Of a DNA stretch of 64,000 nt, positions 21,177-31,249 are shown piece after piece. The position numbers and the translations under genes are program-made. The stretch's first letter is position 1. Each line of letters opens with the position of its first letter. Below the pieces are notes generated by a model, which saw only the letters and a list, made by a program, of their open reading frames with translations, had not been told where the DNA came from and ran no database searches. The stretch comes from an uncultured Pelagibacteraceae bacterium (lineage in GTDB: Bacteria > Pseudomonadota > Alphaproteobacteria > Pelagibacterales > Pelagibacteraceae), in NCBI GenBank assembly GCA_902596675.1, contig CACJUO010000002.1, positions 1 through 64,000 on the forward strand, given 5' to 3'.

Positions 21177-22679
21177 TTGTTGTTAAACACTGTTAAAGTA
21201 TACCCGTCTAAAATCAAACTTCCAAAGAAGAAACAGCTTGCGTGGAAAATAGCGATGATTGCTAGTGATAATGCAAATTTAAATAATGATTCAGTGGAAA
21301 TGGTTATCAACAGAATAATAGATAATGCTTCTGTAGCGATAGCATCCTTAAACAGAAAACCAGTTATATCAGCAAGAGAAATGGCTAAATGTCATGTTAG
21401 AAAATTAGGATCCACTGTTTTCGGAATTAACTCTAAAACAAAATTTGATCCTGAATGGGCTGCGTGGGCAAATGGAACGGCAGTTAGAGAATTAGATTTT
21501 CACGATACTTTTTTAGCAGCAGATTATAGTCACCCAGGTGATAACATTCCTCCAATTTTGGCTGTTGGACAAAAACTTAATCGAAGTGGATTAGATCTCT
21601 TAAGAGGTATAATTACTGCTTACGAAGTACAAGTCAATTTAGTAAAAGCAATTTGCTTACACAAACATAAAGTTGACCATATTGCTCACTTAGGACCTAG
21701 TGTTGCAGCTGGAATTGGTTCAATGTTAAAATTAAATACTGAAACTATTTATCAAGCTGTACAACAAGCTCTTCATGTTAGTATTTCAACTCGTCAATCT
21801 AGAAAAGGTGAAATATCAAGTTGGAAAGCATATGCTCCCGCTCATGCTGGTAAGTTAGCAATTGAAGCAGTTGATAGAGCTATGAGAGGTGAAGGCGCTC
21901 CTAGTCCTATTTATGAAGGAGAAGACAGTGTTATTGCTAGAATACTAGATGGAAAGAATGCAAAATACTACGTTCCATTACCTAAAAAGAATGAACCGAA
22001 AAAAGCAATTTTAGAAACGTATACAAAAGAATACTCGGCAGAATATCAAGCACAAGCATTGATAGATATTGGCAAAAAATTAAATAAAAAAATTTCAGAT
22101 TTAAAAAACATTAAAAAAATAGATATCTATACTAGCCACCATACGCATTTTGTAATTGGAACAGGTGCTAATGATCCTCAAAAAATGGATCCGAATGCAT
22201 CAAGAGAAACTTTAGATCACTCTATTATGTACATTTTTGCTGTAGCTTTAGAGGACGCAGATTGGCATCATGTAAAGTCGTATACTAAGGCTAGAGCAAA
22301 TAAAAAAAGCACAATTAAAATATGGAAATCAATAACAACTCATGAAAATAAAAAGTGGACCAAAAAATATCATCATCCAGATCCAAAAAAGAAATCATTT
22401 GGGGCAAAAGTTTTAGTTACTTTAAATAATGGTAAAAAAATATCCGAGGAGCTTGAAAAAGCTGATGCACATCCATTTGGAGCAAGACCTTTTGAAAGAA
22501 AAGATTATATTAAGAAATTTTTAACTTTAACAAATAAAATATTATCAAAAAAAGAAAGTGATAGATTTTTAAAAACTGTGCAAAATTTAAAAAAATTAAA
22601 AAAAGGGAGTCTCGATAGATTAAATATCGAGGTGAACAGGAAATATTTAAAGAAAAATAATAAAAAAGGTATTTTTTAA
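21177..22679 (+). CDS. prpD: MmgE/PrpD family 2-methylcitrate dehydratase
   Basis: [38 protein letters not shown]...; first of prpD-prpB-prpC. TTG start with AGGA 6 nt upstream. Confidence 0.93.
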   Translation: MLLNTVKVYPSKIKLPKKKQLAWKIAMIASDNANLNNDSVEMVINRIIDNASVAIASLNRKPVISAREMAKCHVRKLGSTVFGINSKTKFDPEWAAWANGTAVRELDFHDTFLAADYSHPGDNIPPILAVGQKLNRSGLDLLRGIITAYEVQVNLVKAICLHKHKVDHIAHLGPSVAAGIGSMLKLNTETIYQAVQQALHVSISTRQSRKGEISSWKAYAPAHAGKLAIEAVDRAMRGEGAPSPIYEGEDSVIARILDGKNAKYYVPLPKKNEPKKAILETYTKEYSAEYQAQALIDIGKKLNKKISDLKNIKKIDIYTSHHTHFVIGTGANDPQKMDPNASRETLDHSIMYIFAVALEDADWHHVKSYTKARANKKSTIKIWKSITTHENKKWTKKYHHPDPKKKSFGAKVLVTLNNGKKISEELEKADAHPFGARPFERKDYIKKFLTLTNKILSKKESDRFLKTVQNLKKLKKGSLDRLNIEVNRKYLKKNNKKGIF

Positions 22680-22680
22680 A

Positions 22681-23577
22681 ATGCATTTTGTTGAAAAAGA
22701 TTTAACACAAAAAAGAATTGATTTAGATGCTAAACTTAAATCTAATAAAATTCTAAGAGTACCTGGTGCCTACAATCCCTTAACAGCTAAATTGATAGAA
22801 GAAATAGGTTATGATGCAGTCTATGTGTCTGGCGGTGTAATGGCTAATGATTTAGGATTTCCAGATATTGGATTAACAACTCTTCAAGATGTTAGCACAA
22901 GATCTTATTTAATTTCTAGAGTAACAAATCTTCCAACAATTGTTGATATTGATACTGGATTTAAGTCATGCAAAGAAACAATTGAGACATTTGAAGAATT
23001 TGGAGTTGCTGCCGTTCATTTGGAAGATCAGATTGAGCAGAAAAGATGTGGCCATTTAGATAACAAAGAACTTATCTCAAAAGAGAAAATGGTTGAAAAG
23101 ATAAAAGAATGCGTGTCCTCAAGAAAAGACAAAAATTTTAAGATTATAGCAAGATCAGATGCAAAAAGTGTTGAAGGAATTGATAGTATGATTGATAGAT
23201 GTAAGGCTTATATTGATGCAGGAGCTGAGGTAATATTTCCAGAAGCTTTAGAAGATGAGAAGGAATTTGAATTCGTTAGAAAATCCCTTGATTGTTATCT
23301 TTTAGCAAACATGACAGAGTTTGGAAAATCAAAATTACTCAATTATAAACAACTTGAAGAATTGGGATATAATATTGTTATTTATCCAGTATCCACTCAA
23401 AGATTAGCAATGAAAAATGTTGAGGACGGTTTACGTGCCATTTTTGCTGATGGACATCAAAACAATATTATTGATAAAATGCAAACGCGGAAAAGATTAT
23501 ACGATTTAGTAGAATACGAAAAATATAATGCTTTAGACGAAAAGATTTATAATTTTAATACAGATGGGCATGAATAA
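22681..23577 (+). CDS. prpB: Methylisocitrate lyase
   Basis: LRVPGAYNPLTAKLIEEIGYDAVYVSGGVMANDLGFPDIGLTTL...EDQIEQKRCGHLDNKEL. Confidence 0.95.
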   Translation: MHFVEKDLTQKRIDLDAKLKSNKILRVPGAYNPLTAKLIEEIGYDAVYVSGGVMANDLGFPDIGLTTLQDVSTRSYLISRVTNLPTIVDIDTGFKSCKETIETFEEFGVAAVHLEDQIEQKRCGHLDNKELISKEKMVEKIKECVSSRKDKNFKIIARSDAKSVEGIDSMIDRCKAYIDAGAEVIFPEALEDEKEFEFVRKSLDCYLLANMTEFGKSKLLNYKQLEELGYNIVIYPVSTQRLAMKNVEDGLRAIFADGHQNNIIDKMQTRKRLYDLVEYEKYNALDEKIYNFNTDGHE

Positions 23578-24701
23578 TGAGTGATGATATCAAAAAAGGG
23601 TTATTAGGTATAGTTGTTGACGAAACAGAAGTTTCAAAAGTAATGCCAGAAATCAATTCTTTGACTTATAGAGGATATGCCGCTCAAGATTTATGTGCGA
23701 AATGTAAATTTGAAGAGGTCGCTTATCTAATACTCAATGGTGAACTGCCAACCAAAAAACAATTAAAAAAATTTGAAAAAGTGGAAAGAAATGAGAGAAA
23801 GCTATCTAAAACATTATTAGATGATATTAAGAAGTTTCCAAAAAAAGCTCATCCTATGGATGTTGCTAGAACAGCAGTTAGTATTATGGGACTTGAAGAC
23901 AAAGAAACCAAAGATAATTCCCCTAAAGCCAATATGCGAAAAGTTATGAGAATTTTTGCAAAAATGCCAGTTGCTCTAGCTGCATTTTATAGAGCAAGGA
24001 AAGGAAAAAAGATTATTCCACCCAAAAAAAATCTATCTTTTTCAGAAAATTTTTTTCATATGTGTTTTGGAAAGGTTCCAAACAAAGATATAGTTAAAGC
24101 GTTTGATGTATCTCTAATTTTATATGCAGAACACAGTTTTAATGTTTCAACTTTTACAGCAAGAACAATAACAAGTAGTTTATCTGATATTCACGGTGCA
24201 ATTACTGGTGCAATAGCAAGTTTAAAAGGTCCTCTTCATGGAGGTGCTAACGAAGAAGTCATGCATATGATGAATAAAATTAAAAAACCAGAAAACGCAC
24301 TAAAATGGATAAATAAAGCTTTAGATAATAAAGATGTTGTTATGGGATTTGGCCATAGAGTTTATAAAAGTGGAGACTCTAGAGTTCCCACGATGAGAGA
24401 ATATTTTGGTAAAGTTGCAAAGATTAAAAAAGATAAAAAGTTTGAAAAGATTTATGACATTGTTGAAAAAGTAATGATTGATAGAAAAAATATTCATCCA
24501 AACGTAGATTACCCTACTGGACCGACTTATCATTTGATGGGTTTTGACACTGATTTCTTTACTCCTATTTTTGTTATTTCAAGAATTACTGGTTGGTCTG
24601 CCCATATTATAGAACAACATGCTGCTAATAAATTAATTAGGCCTTTAGCAAGTTACAAAGGTAGTAAACACCGCAAAGTTCTTCAATTAAATCAAAGATA
24701 A
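23577..24701 (+). CDS. prpC: 2-methylcitrate synthase (citrate synthase family)
   Basis: LTYRGYAAQDLCAKCKFEEVAYLIL...GPLHGGANEEVMHM...GFGHRVYKSGDSR; operon context. Confidence 0.93.
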   Translation: MSDDIKKGLLGIVVDETEVSKVMPEINSLTYRGYAAQDLCAKCKFEEVAYLILNGELPTKKQLKKFEKVERNERKLSKTLLDDIKKFPKKAHPMDVARTAVSIMGLEDKETKDNSPKANMRKVMRIFAKMPVALAAFYRARKGKKIIPPKKNLSFSENFFHMCFGKVPNKDIVKAFDVSLILYAEHSFNVSTFTARTITSSLSDIHGAITGAIASLKGPLHGGANEEVMHMMNKIKKPENALKWINKALDNKDVVMGFGHRVYKSGDSRVPTMREYFGKVAKIKKDKKFEKIYDIVEKVMIDRKNIHPNVDYPTGPTYHLMGFDTDFFTPIFVISRITGWSAHIIEQHAANKLIRPLASYKGSKHRKVLQLNQR

Positions 24702-24710
24702 ATTAATATT

Positions 24711-24896
24711 TTAATCAAGGTCTAATTTTCCACATTGTACTCTTGTAAATACGCAAGTTGAATAATGGTATGTAGTTTTCACATCCTTAACCACACCTAA
24801 AGCCCCACCCTCTATTGTTCCTGTAACTGTGTTACAGCCAGTAACTAATGTGAATAAACCAACTATCAATATTCTTAAGAAAAAGCTTCTGTCCAT
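24711..24896 (-). CDS. Small entericidin-like lipoprotein
   Basis: 61 aa, lipobox LVTGCNTVTGTIEGGALGV; start codon lies inside the 3' end of nrdB. Confidence 0.6.
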   Translation of the reverse strand: MDRSFFLRILIVGLFTLVTGCNTVTGTIEGGALGVVKDVKTTYHYSTCVFTRVQCGKLDLD

Positions 24897-25891
24897 GATC
24901 CTCTGGTTGAAGCTTTAGAGTATTCTGTAGCTCTACCTTCAAAGAAGTTCATATGTTCCACTGCATTCAACATGGTATCAAGCCAAGTTAATGGATTTTT
25001 TTGAACGTCATAAATAGGTTCTAAGCCTAACTGATCTAATCTTCTATTTGCAATAAACCTTATATATTCTTTAACCTCTTTTGCTGTTAAACCTTCCATA
25101 GGTCCCATTTCAAAAGCTAGATCAATAAACGAATCTTCATGCTCAACAATAGTTCTGCATGCCTCATAAAGTTCTTTTTTAAGTTTTGGTGTCCATATTT
25201 CAGGGTTTTCTTTAATAAACTCTTTAAAGACTCTAATCATTGAATTACAGTGAAGCGTTTCATCTCTTACTGACCAAGTAACAATTTGGCCCATACCCTT
25301 CATCTTATTATGTCTTGGGAAGTTAAGTAAGATGGCAAAACTTGCAAATAATTGTAAACCTTCTGTGAATGCACTAAATACAGCAACTGTTTTTGCAATA
25401 TCTTCTTTTGAATTTACATTAAAACCTTGCATGTAATCATATTTATCCTTCATTTCTTTGTACTTCATGAAAGCCGAATATTCTGACTCTGGCATTCCAA
25501 TTGTATCAAGTAGATGTGAATAAGCTGCAACGTGAACGGTTTCCATAGATGCAAATGCGGTCATCATCATTAGCACTTCAGTTGGTTTAAATACTGTTGT
25601 GTAGTGTCTTAAGTAGCAATTGTTAACTTCAACATCAGCTTGTGTAAAAAATCTAAAAATCTGAGTTAATAAATTTTTCTCAGGTTGTGACAAATTTTTT
25701 TGCCAATCTCTTACATCATCTCCTAGTGGAACTTCTTCAGGCAACCAATGAATCCTTTGTTGTGTTAACCATGCATCATAACACCACGGATATCTAAAAG
25801 GTTTATAGACCGGGTTCTCAACTAATAAACCCATTTTTTTTGGTTGAATTATTTCTTTATTAATTTTTTCAGCTACTGACACGATAAACAC
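24875..25891 (-). CDS. nrdB: Ribonucleoside-diphosphate reductase class Ia beta subunit
   Basis: QQRIHWLPEEVPLGDDVRDWQKNLSQPEKNLLTQI...ASMETVHVAAYSHLLDT...RDETLHCNSM. Confidence 0.95.
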   Translation of the reverse strand: MFIVSVAEKINKEIIQPKKMGLLVENPVYKPFRYPWCYDAWLTQQRIHWLPEEVPLGDDVRDWQKNLSQPEKNLLTQIFRFFTQADVEVNNCYLRHYTTVFKPTEVLMMMTAFASMETVHVAAYSHLLDTIGMPESEYSAFMKYKEMKDKYDYMQGFNVNSKEDIAKTVAVFSAFTEGLQLFASFAILLNFPRHNKMKGMGQIVTWSVRDETLHCNSMIRVFKEFIKENPEIWTPKLKKELYEACRTIVEHEDSFIDLAFEMGPMEGLTAKEVKEYIRFIANRRLDQLGLEPIYDVQKNPLTWLDTMLNAVEHMNFFEGRATEYSKASTRGSWTEAFS

Positions 25892-27810
25892 TCCTCATAA
25901 TCTTGTTGGTTATTACTTTCTTCTTTTGATTTATAAACGTTAGCTGCAATGTCGGTTGAATTTGCATCATTAACATTTTCAGCACGTTGTATTGATTTAG
26001 ACCTACAGTAATAAAGACTCTTCAAACCCTTCTTCCAAGCTTGAAGATGAATTTGATGCAAATCTCTTTTATGTACATCTGCAGGTAAAAATAAGTTAAT
26101 AGATTGAGCTTGAGAAATGTGAGGCGTTCTGTCGGCACTCAAATCCACAAGCCATCTTTGATCTAACTCAAATGCTGTTTTGAAAACATCTTTTTCATCT
26201 TGAGTTAAAAAATCTAAATGTGAGACAGATCCTTGGTTAGTTGTAATACTTGACCAAACTTCATCTGTATCTTTTCCATGTTTTTCTAACAATTTTCTTA
26301 AATATTTATTACGTACGTTAAAAGATCCTGAAAGAGTTTTATGTGTAAAGCTATTAGCAGCAATTGGCTCAACACCCGGTGATGTTCCACCACATATAAT
26401 TGAGATAGATGCAGTAGGAGCAATTGCAGTTTTATTTGAAAATCTCTCCATAATACCATAATCAGAAGCATCAGGACATGGTCCTCTTTCTTCGGCTAAA
26501 TCTTTTGATGCCCTATCCACACTTTTATGAATATGTTCAAATATCTTTTTGTTCCAAGCTTTACTCATAACAGATTCGATTGGAATCATTTTCTTTTGAT
26601 AATAAGAATGAAGTCCCATCACACCTAATCCAACACTTCTTTCTCTCATTGCTGAATATGTTGCATCACTAAATTGCTCAGGTGCATTTTCAATAAAATC
26701 AGTCATAACGTTGTCTAGGAACCTCATGACATCTTGTATAAAGTTTTCATCATCTTTCCATTCATCGTACTTCTCTACATTTAAAGATGATAAACAGCAC
26801 ACAGCAGTTCTGTCTTTTCCATCTTTATCAATTCCTGTTGGAAGTGTAATCTCGCTACAAAGATTTGAAGTTTTAACAGTAAGACCAGCAAGTTTATGAT
26901 GTTGGGGAATTTGTCTATTAACTGTATCTATGAAAATAATATATGGTTCTCCTGTTTCAATTCTTGCTGTTAATAATCTTATCCATAAATTTCTGGCAGA
27001 AACGGTTGCTTGAACAGCTCCATCTTTTGGACTTTTAAGACCCCATTGCTCATCTAATTCGACAGCTCTCATGAACGCATCTGAAACCAAGACGCCATGA
27101 TGTAAATTTAATGATTTTCTATTAGGATCTCCTCCAGTTGGTCTTCTCATTTCTATAAATTCTTCGATTTCTGGATGATCTATTGGAATGTAACAAGCAG
27201 CTGAGCCTCTTCTTAATGAACCTTGGCTAATTGCCATAGTCAAAGAATCCATTACTTTAATGAATGGAATTATGCCTGAAGTTTTACCAACTCTTCCAAT
27301 TTTCTCACCTATTGATCTTAGATTTCCCCAATAACTTCCAATACCACCGCCTCTTGCAGCTAGCCAAACGTTCTCACTCCACAAATCTAGAATACCATTA
27401 AGACTATCGCTAGCTTCATTTAGAAAACAAGATATTGGCAATCCTCTTGTTGTTCCTCCATTTGATAAAACTGGTGTTGCTGGCATGAACCAAAGCTTGC
27501 TAATATAGTTATATAATCTTTGAGCGTGTAAATTGTCGTCAGCATAATGACTTGCAACTCTAGCGAATAAGTCTTGAAAAGACTCGTTAGCACCTAAATA
27601 TCTATCTTTAAGAGTAGCTTTACCGAAGTCAGTTAAATTATTATCTCTGCTTCTATCAATTTTAATTGTTATGCCTTTTGAGTTTTGAAATAGTTCTGTT
27701 TCACTATTAAGAGAAAATAAATCTAATCTTTTATCTTTAGGATCTTGACTCACGTTTGGTGTATAATCAGAGACAGCTTTCCTAATAGCTTGTGATAAAA
27801 TCTTGTTCAT
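25873..27810 (-). CDS. nrdA: Ribonucleoside-diphosphate reductase class Ia alpha subunit
   Basis: LSNGGTTRGLPISCFLNEASDSLNGIL...AARGGGIGSYWGNLR...NLCSEITLP; C-terminal CLSC. Confidence 0.97.
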   Translation of the reverse strand: MNKILSQAIRKAVSDYTPNVSQDPKDKRLDLFSLNSETELFQNSKGITIKIDRSRDNNLTDFGKATLKDRYLGANESFQDLFARVASHYADDNLHAQRLYNYISKLWFMPATPVLSNGGTTRGLPISCFLNEASDSLNGILDLWSENVWLAARGGGIGSYWGNLRSIGEKIGRVGKTSGIIPFIKVMDSLTMAISQGSLRRGSAACYIPIDHPEIEEFIEMRRPTGGDPNRKSLNLHHGVLVSDAFMRAVELDEQWGLKSPKDGAVQATVSARNLWIRLLTARIETGEPYIIFIDTVNRQIPQHHKLAGLTVKTSNLCSEITLPTGIDKDGKDRTAVCCLSSLNVEKYDEWKDDENFIQDVMRFLDNVMTDFIENAPEQFSDATYSAMRERSVGLGVMGLHSYYQKKMIPIESVMSKAWNKKIFEHIHKSVDRASKDLAEERGPCPDASDYGIMERFSNKTAIAPTASISIICGGTSPGVEPIAANSFTHKTLSGSFNVRNKYLRKLLEKHGKDTDEVWSSITTNQGSVSHLDFLTQDEKDVFKTAFELDQRWLVDLSADRTPHISQAQSINLFLPADVHKRDLHQIHLQAWKKGLKSLYYCRSKSIQRAENVNDANSTDIAANVYKSKEESNNQQDYEECLSCQ

Positions 27811-27847
27811 TTCGCTCCTTTTTTGTACTATACTTAACTTTGTAAAA

Positions 27848-27894
27848 CAACTAGATGTTGTATGATGGTTTGGTAAATATACTATATGACCAAC
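27848..27894. promoter_or_regulatory. Putative tandem NrdR boxes upstream of nrdA (27848-27863 and 27879-27894)
   Basis: caaCTAGATGTTGTat and ataCTATATGaccaac resemble NrdR consensus acaCwAtATaTwGtgt; starts are 31 bp apart; second box only left half conserved. Confidence 0.5.
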
Positions 27895-27969
27895 AAATCA
27901 ATAGAACATTTATAGAACTTGATAAAAAAATTATCAATAGAAAAATAAACAAAATATAAAAATATTAAC

Positions 27970-29424
27970 ATGAAAAATTCAATAAAAATTGATCCTTTTG
28001 GCTTTAGAGAGTACGACGCGCGATGGTTGTACCCAGATAATATCAATTTAGAAGGTGTGACAAATTTGGGAAAAGGTTTAGGAACTCAGATCATTAGTCA
28101 TACAAATAAAAGTAATCCAAGAATCATAGTTGGCCATGATTACAGATCTTATAGTGAAGAAATCAAATCAGCTTTGAAAAAAGGACTTATATCAACAGGT
28201 TGTTGTGTTGAAGATGTAGGATTAGCATTATCTCCAATGGTTTATTTTGCACAATTCAATTTAGAGAGTGATGCAGTTGCAATGGTTACTGCTAGTCATA
28301 ATGAAAATGGTTGGACAGGAGTGAAAATGGGAATCAAGAAAGGTTTAACTCATGCACCAGAAGAAATGCAAGAATTGAAAGATATAACTTTAAATAACAA
28401 ATTTATTGAAGGTCAAGGAAATGAAAAAGAAATATCTAATTTTCAAAATGTTTATAAAAAAGATCTTATAAATAAAAATAAAATTAAGAAAAAAATTAAA
28501 GCTGTTGTTGCCTGTGGCAATGGAACAGCAGGAATATTTGCACCTGACATTTTAAGAGGTATAGGATGTGAAGTTATAGAACTAGATTGTAATTTGGACT
28601 ATACTTTTCCAAAATATAACCCCAATCCTGAAGATCTTGAAATGCTACATGCTATAAGTAAATGTGTAAAAAAAAACAACGCTGATATTGGATTTGGATT
28701 TGACGGTGATGGTGATCGTGTAGGTGTAATAGATAACGATGGTAATGAAATTTTTTCAGATAAAATTGGATTATTGATTGCAAGGAACTTATCTTCAAAA
28801 CACAAGGGGTCTAAATTTGTTGTAGATGTTAAATCAACTGGGTTATATTCAACAGATGAAGTTCTTAAAAATAACTCGTGTGAAACATTATATTGGAAAA
28901 CTGGACATTCCCATATCAAAAGAAAAGTAAATAATGAAAAAGCACTTGCGGGCTTTGAAAAAAGTGGTCATTTCTTTTTTAACAAACCTTTAGGTTACGG
29001 ATATGATGATGGTATAAATTCAGCTATACAAGTTTGCCATTTACTAAATAATAATCATAAAAAAATGAGTGAAATCATAAGTGAATTACCTAATACATAT
29101 CAATCACCTACCATGGCTCCTTTTTGTGAAGATAATGAAAAATATCAAGTTGTTGAAGAAATAATTAGACAAATTGAGTATTATAAATCAAATAATTTTC
29201 AAATTGATAATCAAGAAATTGAGGGCATACTTACAGTAAATGGTATAAGATTTTCTTTTAAAGACGGCTCTTGGGGTTTAATAAGAGCCTCATCTAATAA
29301 GCCTTCTCTGGTAGTTGTTACTGAAAGTCCAACATCTGATGAGAGAAAGAAAAAAATCTTCGAATTTATCGACGATTTGCTCCAAAAAACTGGTAAAATA
29401 GGTGAATACGACCAAAAAATTTAA
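27970..29424 (+). CDS. Phosphomannomutase/phosphoglucomutase
   Basis: IDPFGFREYDARWLYP...VTASHNENGWTGVKMG...GFDGDGDRVGVID...GFEKSGHFFF. Confidence 0.92.
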   Translation: MKNSIKIDPFGFREYDARWLYPDNINLEGVTNLGKGLGTQIISHTNKSNPRIIVGHDYRSYSEEIKSALKKGLISTGCCVEDVGLALSPMVYFAQFNLESDAVAMVTASHNENGWTGVKMGIKKGLTHAPEEMQELKDITLNNKFIEGQGNEKEISNFQNVYKKDLINKNKIKKKIKAVVACGNGTAGIFAPDILRGIGCEVIELDCNLDYTFPKYNPNPEDLEMLHAISKCVKKNNADIGFGFDGDGDRVGVIDNDGNEIFSDKIGLLIARNLSSKHKGSKFVVDVKSTGLYSTDEVLKNNSCETLYWKTGHSHIKRKVNNEKALAGFEKSGHFFFNKPLGYGYDDGINSAIQVCHLLNNNHKKMSEIISELPNTYQSPTMAPFCEDNEKYQVVEEIIRQIEYYKSNNFQIDNQEIEGILTVNGIRFSFKDGSWGLIRASSNKPSLVVVTESPTSDERKKKIFEFIDDLLQKTGKIGEYDQKI

Positions 29425-30255
29425 TTAAAGTTCTAAAAACCTAATTAGAAATAAAGTCCCTATTACATATAAAAATACCCCAAACATTCTTTGAGTTTTA
29501 TTTTTATCAGTGGTGTGAACCATATTAGCTCCAACTCTAGCCATAAAAGATGTAATTGGAATAAATATCAAAAAGGCAGGAATATTTACAAAACCAATAC
29601 TTAGAGGAAGATTTGCATTCAGCAAAAAACCAGATGTCAAAAAACCAATTGAACCAATAGATGCTATCACAAATCCTATTGCAGCTGAACTTCCAATTGC
29701 TCTACTTATAGGATATCCAAAATATCTTAGGATTGGAACATTCATCATAGCTCCTGTAATACCCATAGGTGCAGATATAAAACCAGAAATGAAACCAAAA
29801 GTTGCTTTTGGTAGAAACTTAAACTTTTTATTTTTTTTTAATTCCTGTTTTACTAGTAATAAATATCCACCAAAAAAATATACAACCACAGCAAAAAATA
29901 AAACTAAAGATTTTGTATTTAACAATGCTGCCATGTATGTACCAAGCAAAACTCCAAAGATAACAAATAGACCATAAGTTTTTAAAATATTTGTATCTAC
30001 AGCTTTATGTTTTCTGTGAGTCATCACTGAAACAAAAGCAGTAAAAATTGTAATAGAGAAAGCGGTTCCTACAGAAAGGTGCATCAAATAAGATTTATCT
30101 ACATCAGCTGTTTCAAAAATAAAAAAAAGTACAGGTACAGATATTAGACCTCCACCTATGCCAAAATAACCTGCAAAAAATCCAACTGGAAAGGCAGTGA
30201 CTATCATTAACAAAATTAAAAGATAATACTGATTAGATAGAATAGTATTAATCAA
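29425..30255 (-). CDS. TauE/SafE family sulfite/organosulfonate exporter-like protein
   Basis: GFFAGYFGIGGGLISVPVLF...ISAPMGITGAMMNVP. Confidence 0.88.
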   Translation of the reverse strand: MINTILSNQYYLLILLMIVTAFPVGFFAGYFGIGGGLISVPVLFFIFETADVDKSYLMHLSVGTAFSITIFTAFVSVMTHRKHKAVDTNILKTYGLFVIFGVLLGTYMAALLNTKSLVLFFAVVVYFFGGYLLLVKQELKKNKKFKFLPKATFGFISGFISAPMGITGAMMNVPILRYFGYPISRAIGSSAAIGFVIASIGSIGFLTSGFLLNANLPLSIGFVNIPAFLIFIPITSFMARVGANMVHTTDKNKTQRMFGVFLYVIGTLFLIRFLEL

Positions 30256-31249
30256 TTCGACCTGCCGAATGTAATTTAGGAGAAAGTCTTACTTTATCCA
30301 TAATATGATCTATTTTTTTTACATCCGCATCTCTTACACACATATTTTCACTTAAATATCTTTTCCAATGGCTTGAACCTTTTTGTCCATGGAATAAACC
30401 TAGTGTATGTCTCATAACTTGATTTACTCTTATACCCATTTGTACTTGTGTCTTAACATATTCAATTAACTCCTCTACAATTTCTTCCCGTTCTTTAATG
30501 TCGTGATTGTTAAATATTTCTTTTTCAATATCAGCTAAAAGATAAGGGGAATGATAAACTGATCTTCCAATCATTGTGCCATCCACTTTATCTAAATGAT
30601 CTTTCACTTCTTCCACTGTAGTCACACCACCATTAATAATTATTTCAAGGTCTTTAAAATCTTGTTTTAGTTTATATACATAATCATATTTTAAAGGAGG
30701 TATATTAAGGTTCTGCTTAGGTGTAAATTTACCTAACATAGCTTTTCTTGCATGTATTATAAATGTTTTAACTCCAGTTTCCTTTAAAGTTTTTATGAAA
30801 TTATAAAAATGTTCGTAATCTTCTACATCATCATAACCAATTCTAGTCTTAACTGTAACTGGTAAAGATGTTGAATTAATCATTTCTGACAAACAATCAG
30901 CCACTAAGTTTGGCTCCTTGATTAAACATGCGCCAAATCTATTTTTTTGAACTTTTTTACTTGGGCATCCTAGATTTAAATTAATTTCATCATAACCAAA
31001 TTCCTCGCCAATTTTTGCTGAATTAGCTAATAATTTTGGCGTAGAGCCACCTAATTGAAGTGCGACTGGCTTTTCTCTAAGGTCAAAAGATAATAATTTT
31101 TCTTTATCTCCCCTATCAATAGCCTCAGACACAACCATTTCAGTGTAAAGAAGAACGTTTTTGCTTATCAATCTTAAAAAGTATCTTTCGTGCCTGTCAG
31201 TACAATCCATCATAGGTGCAACTGATACCAATCTATTAATCTTAGACAT
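30248..31249 (-). CDS. dusA: tRNA-dihydrouridine synthase A
   Basis: VSVAPMMDCTDRHERYFLRLISKNVLLYTEMV...NLGCPSKKVQKNRFGACL...VTVKTRIGYD. Confidence 0.95.
   Translation of the reverse strand: MSKINRLVSVAPMMDCTDRHERYFLRLISKNVLLYTEMVVSEAIDRGDKEKLLSFDLREKPVALQLGGSTPKLLANSAKIGEEFGYDEINLNLGCPSKKVQKNRFGACLIKEPNLVADCLSEMINSTSLPVTVKTRIGYDDVEDYEHFYNFIKTLKETGVKTFIIHARKAMLGKFTPKQNLNIPPLKYDYVYKLKQDFKDLEIIINGGVTTVEEVKDHLDKVDGTMIGRSVYHSPYLLADIEKEIFNNHDIKEREEIVEELIEYVKTQVQMGIRVNQVMRHTLGLFHGQKGSSHWKRYLSENMCVRDADVKKIDHIMDKVRLSPKLHSAGRID

Noticed and set aside
24102-24260. Possibility that prpC is an ordinary TCA citrate synthase
   Set aside because: Placement directly after prpD and prpB favours 2-methylcitrate synthase.
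24321-24533. Antisense ORF inside prpC
   Set aside because: Shadow ORF opposite conserved citrate synthase motifs.
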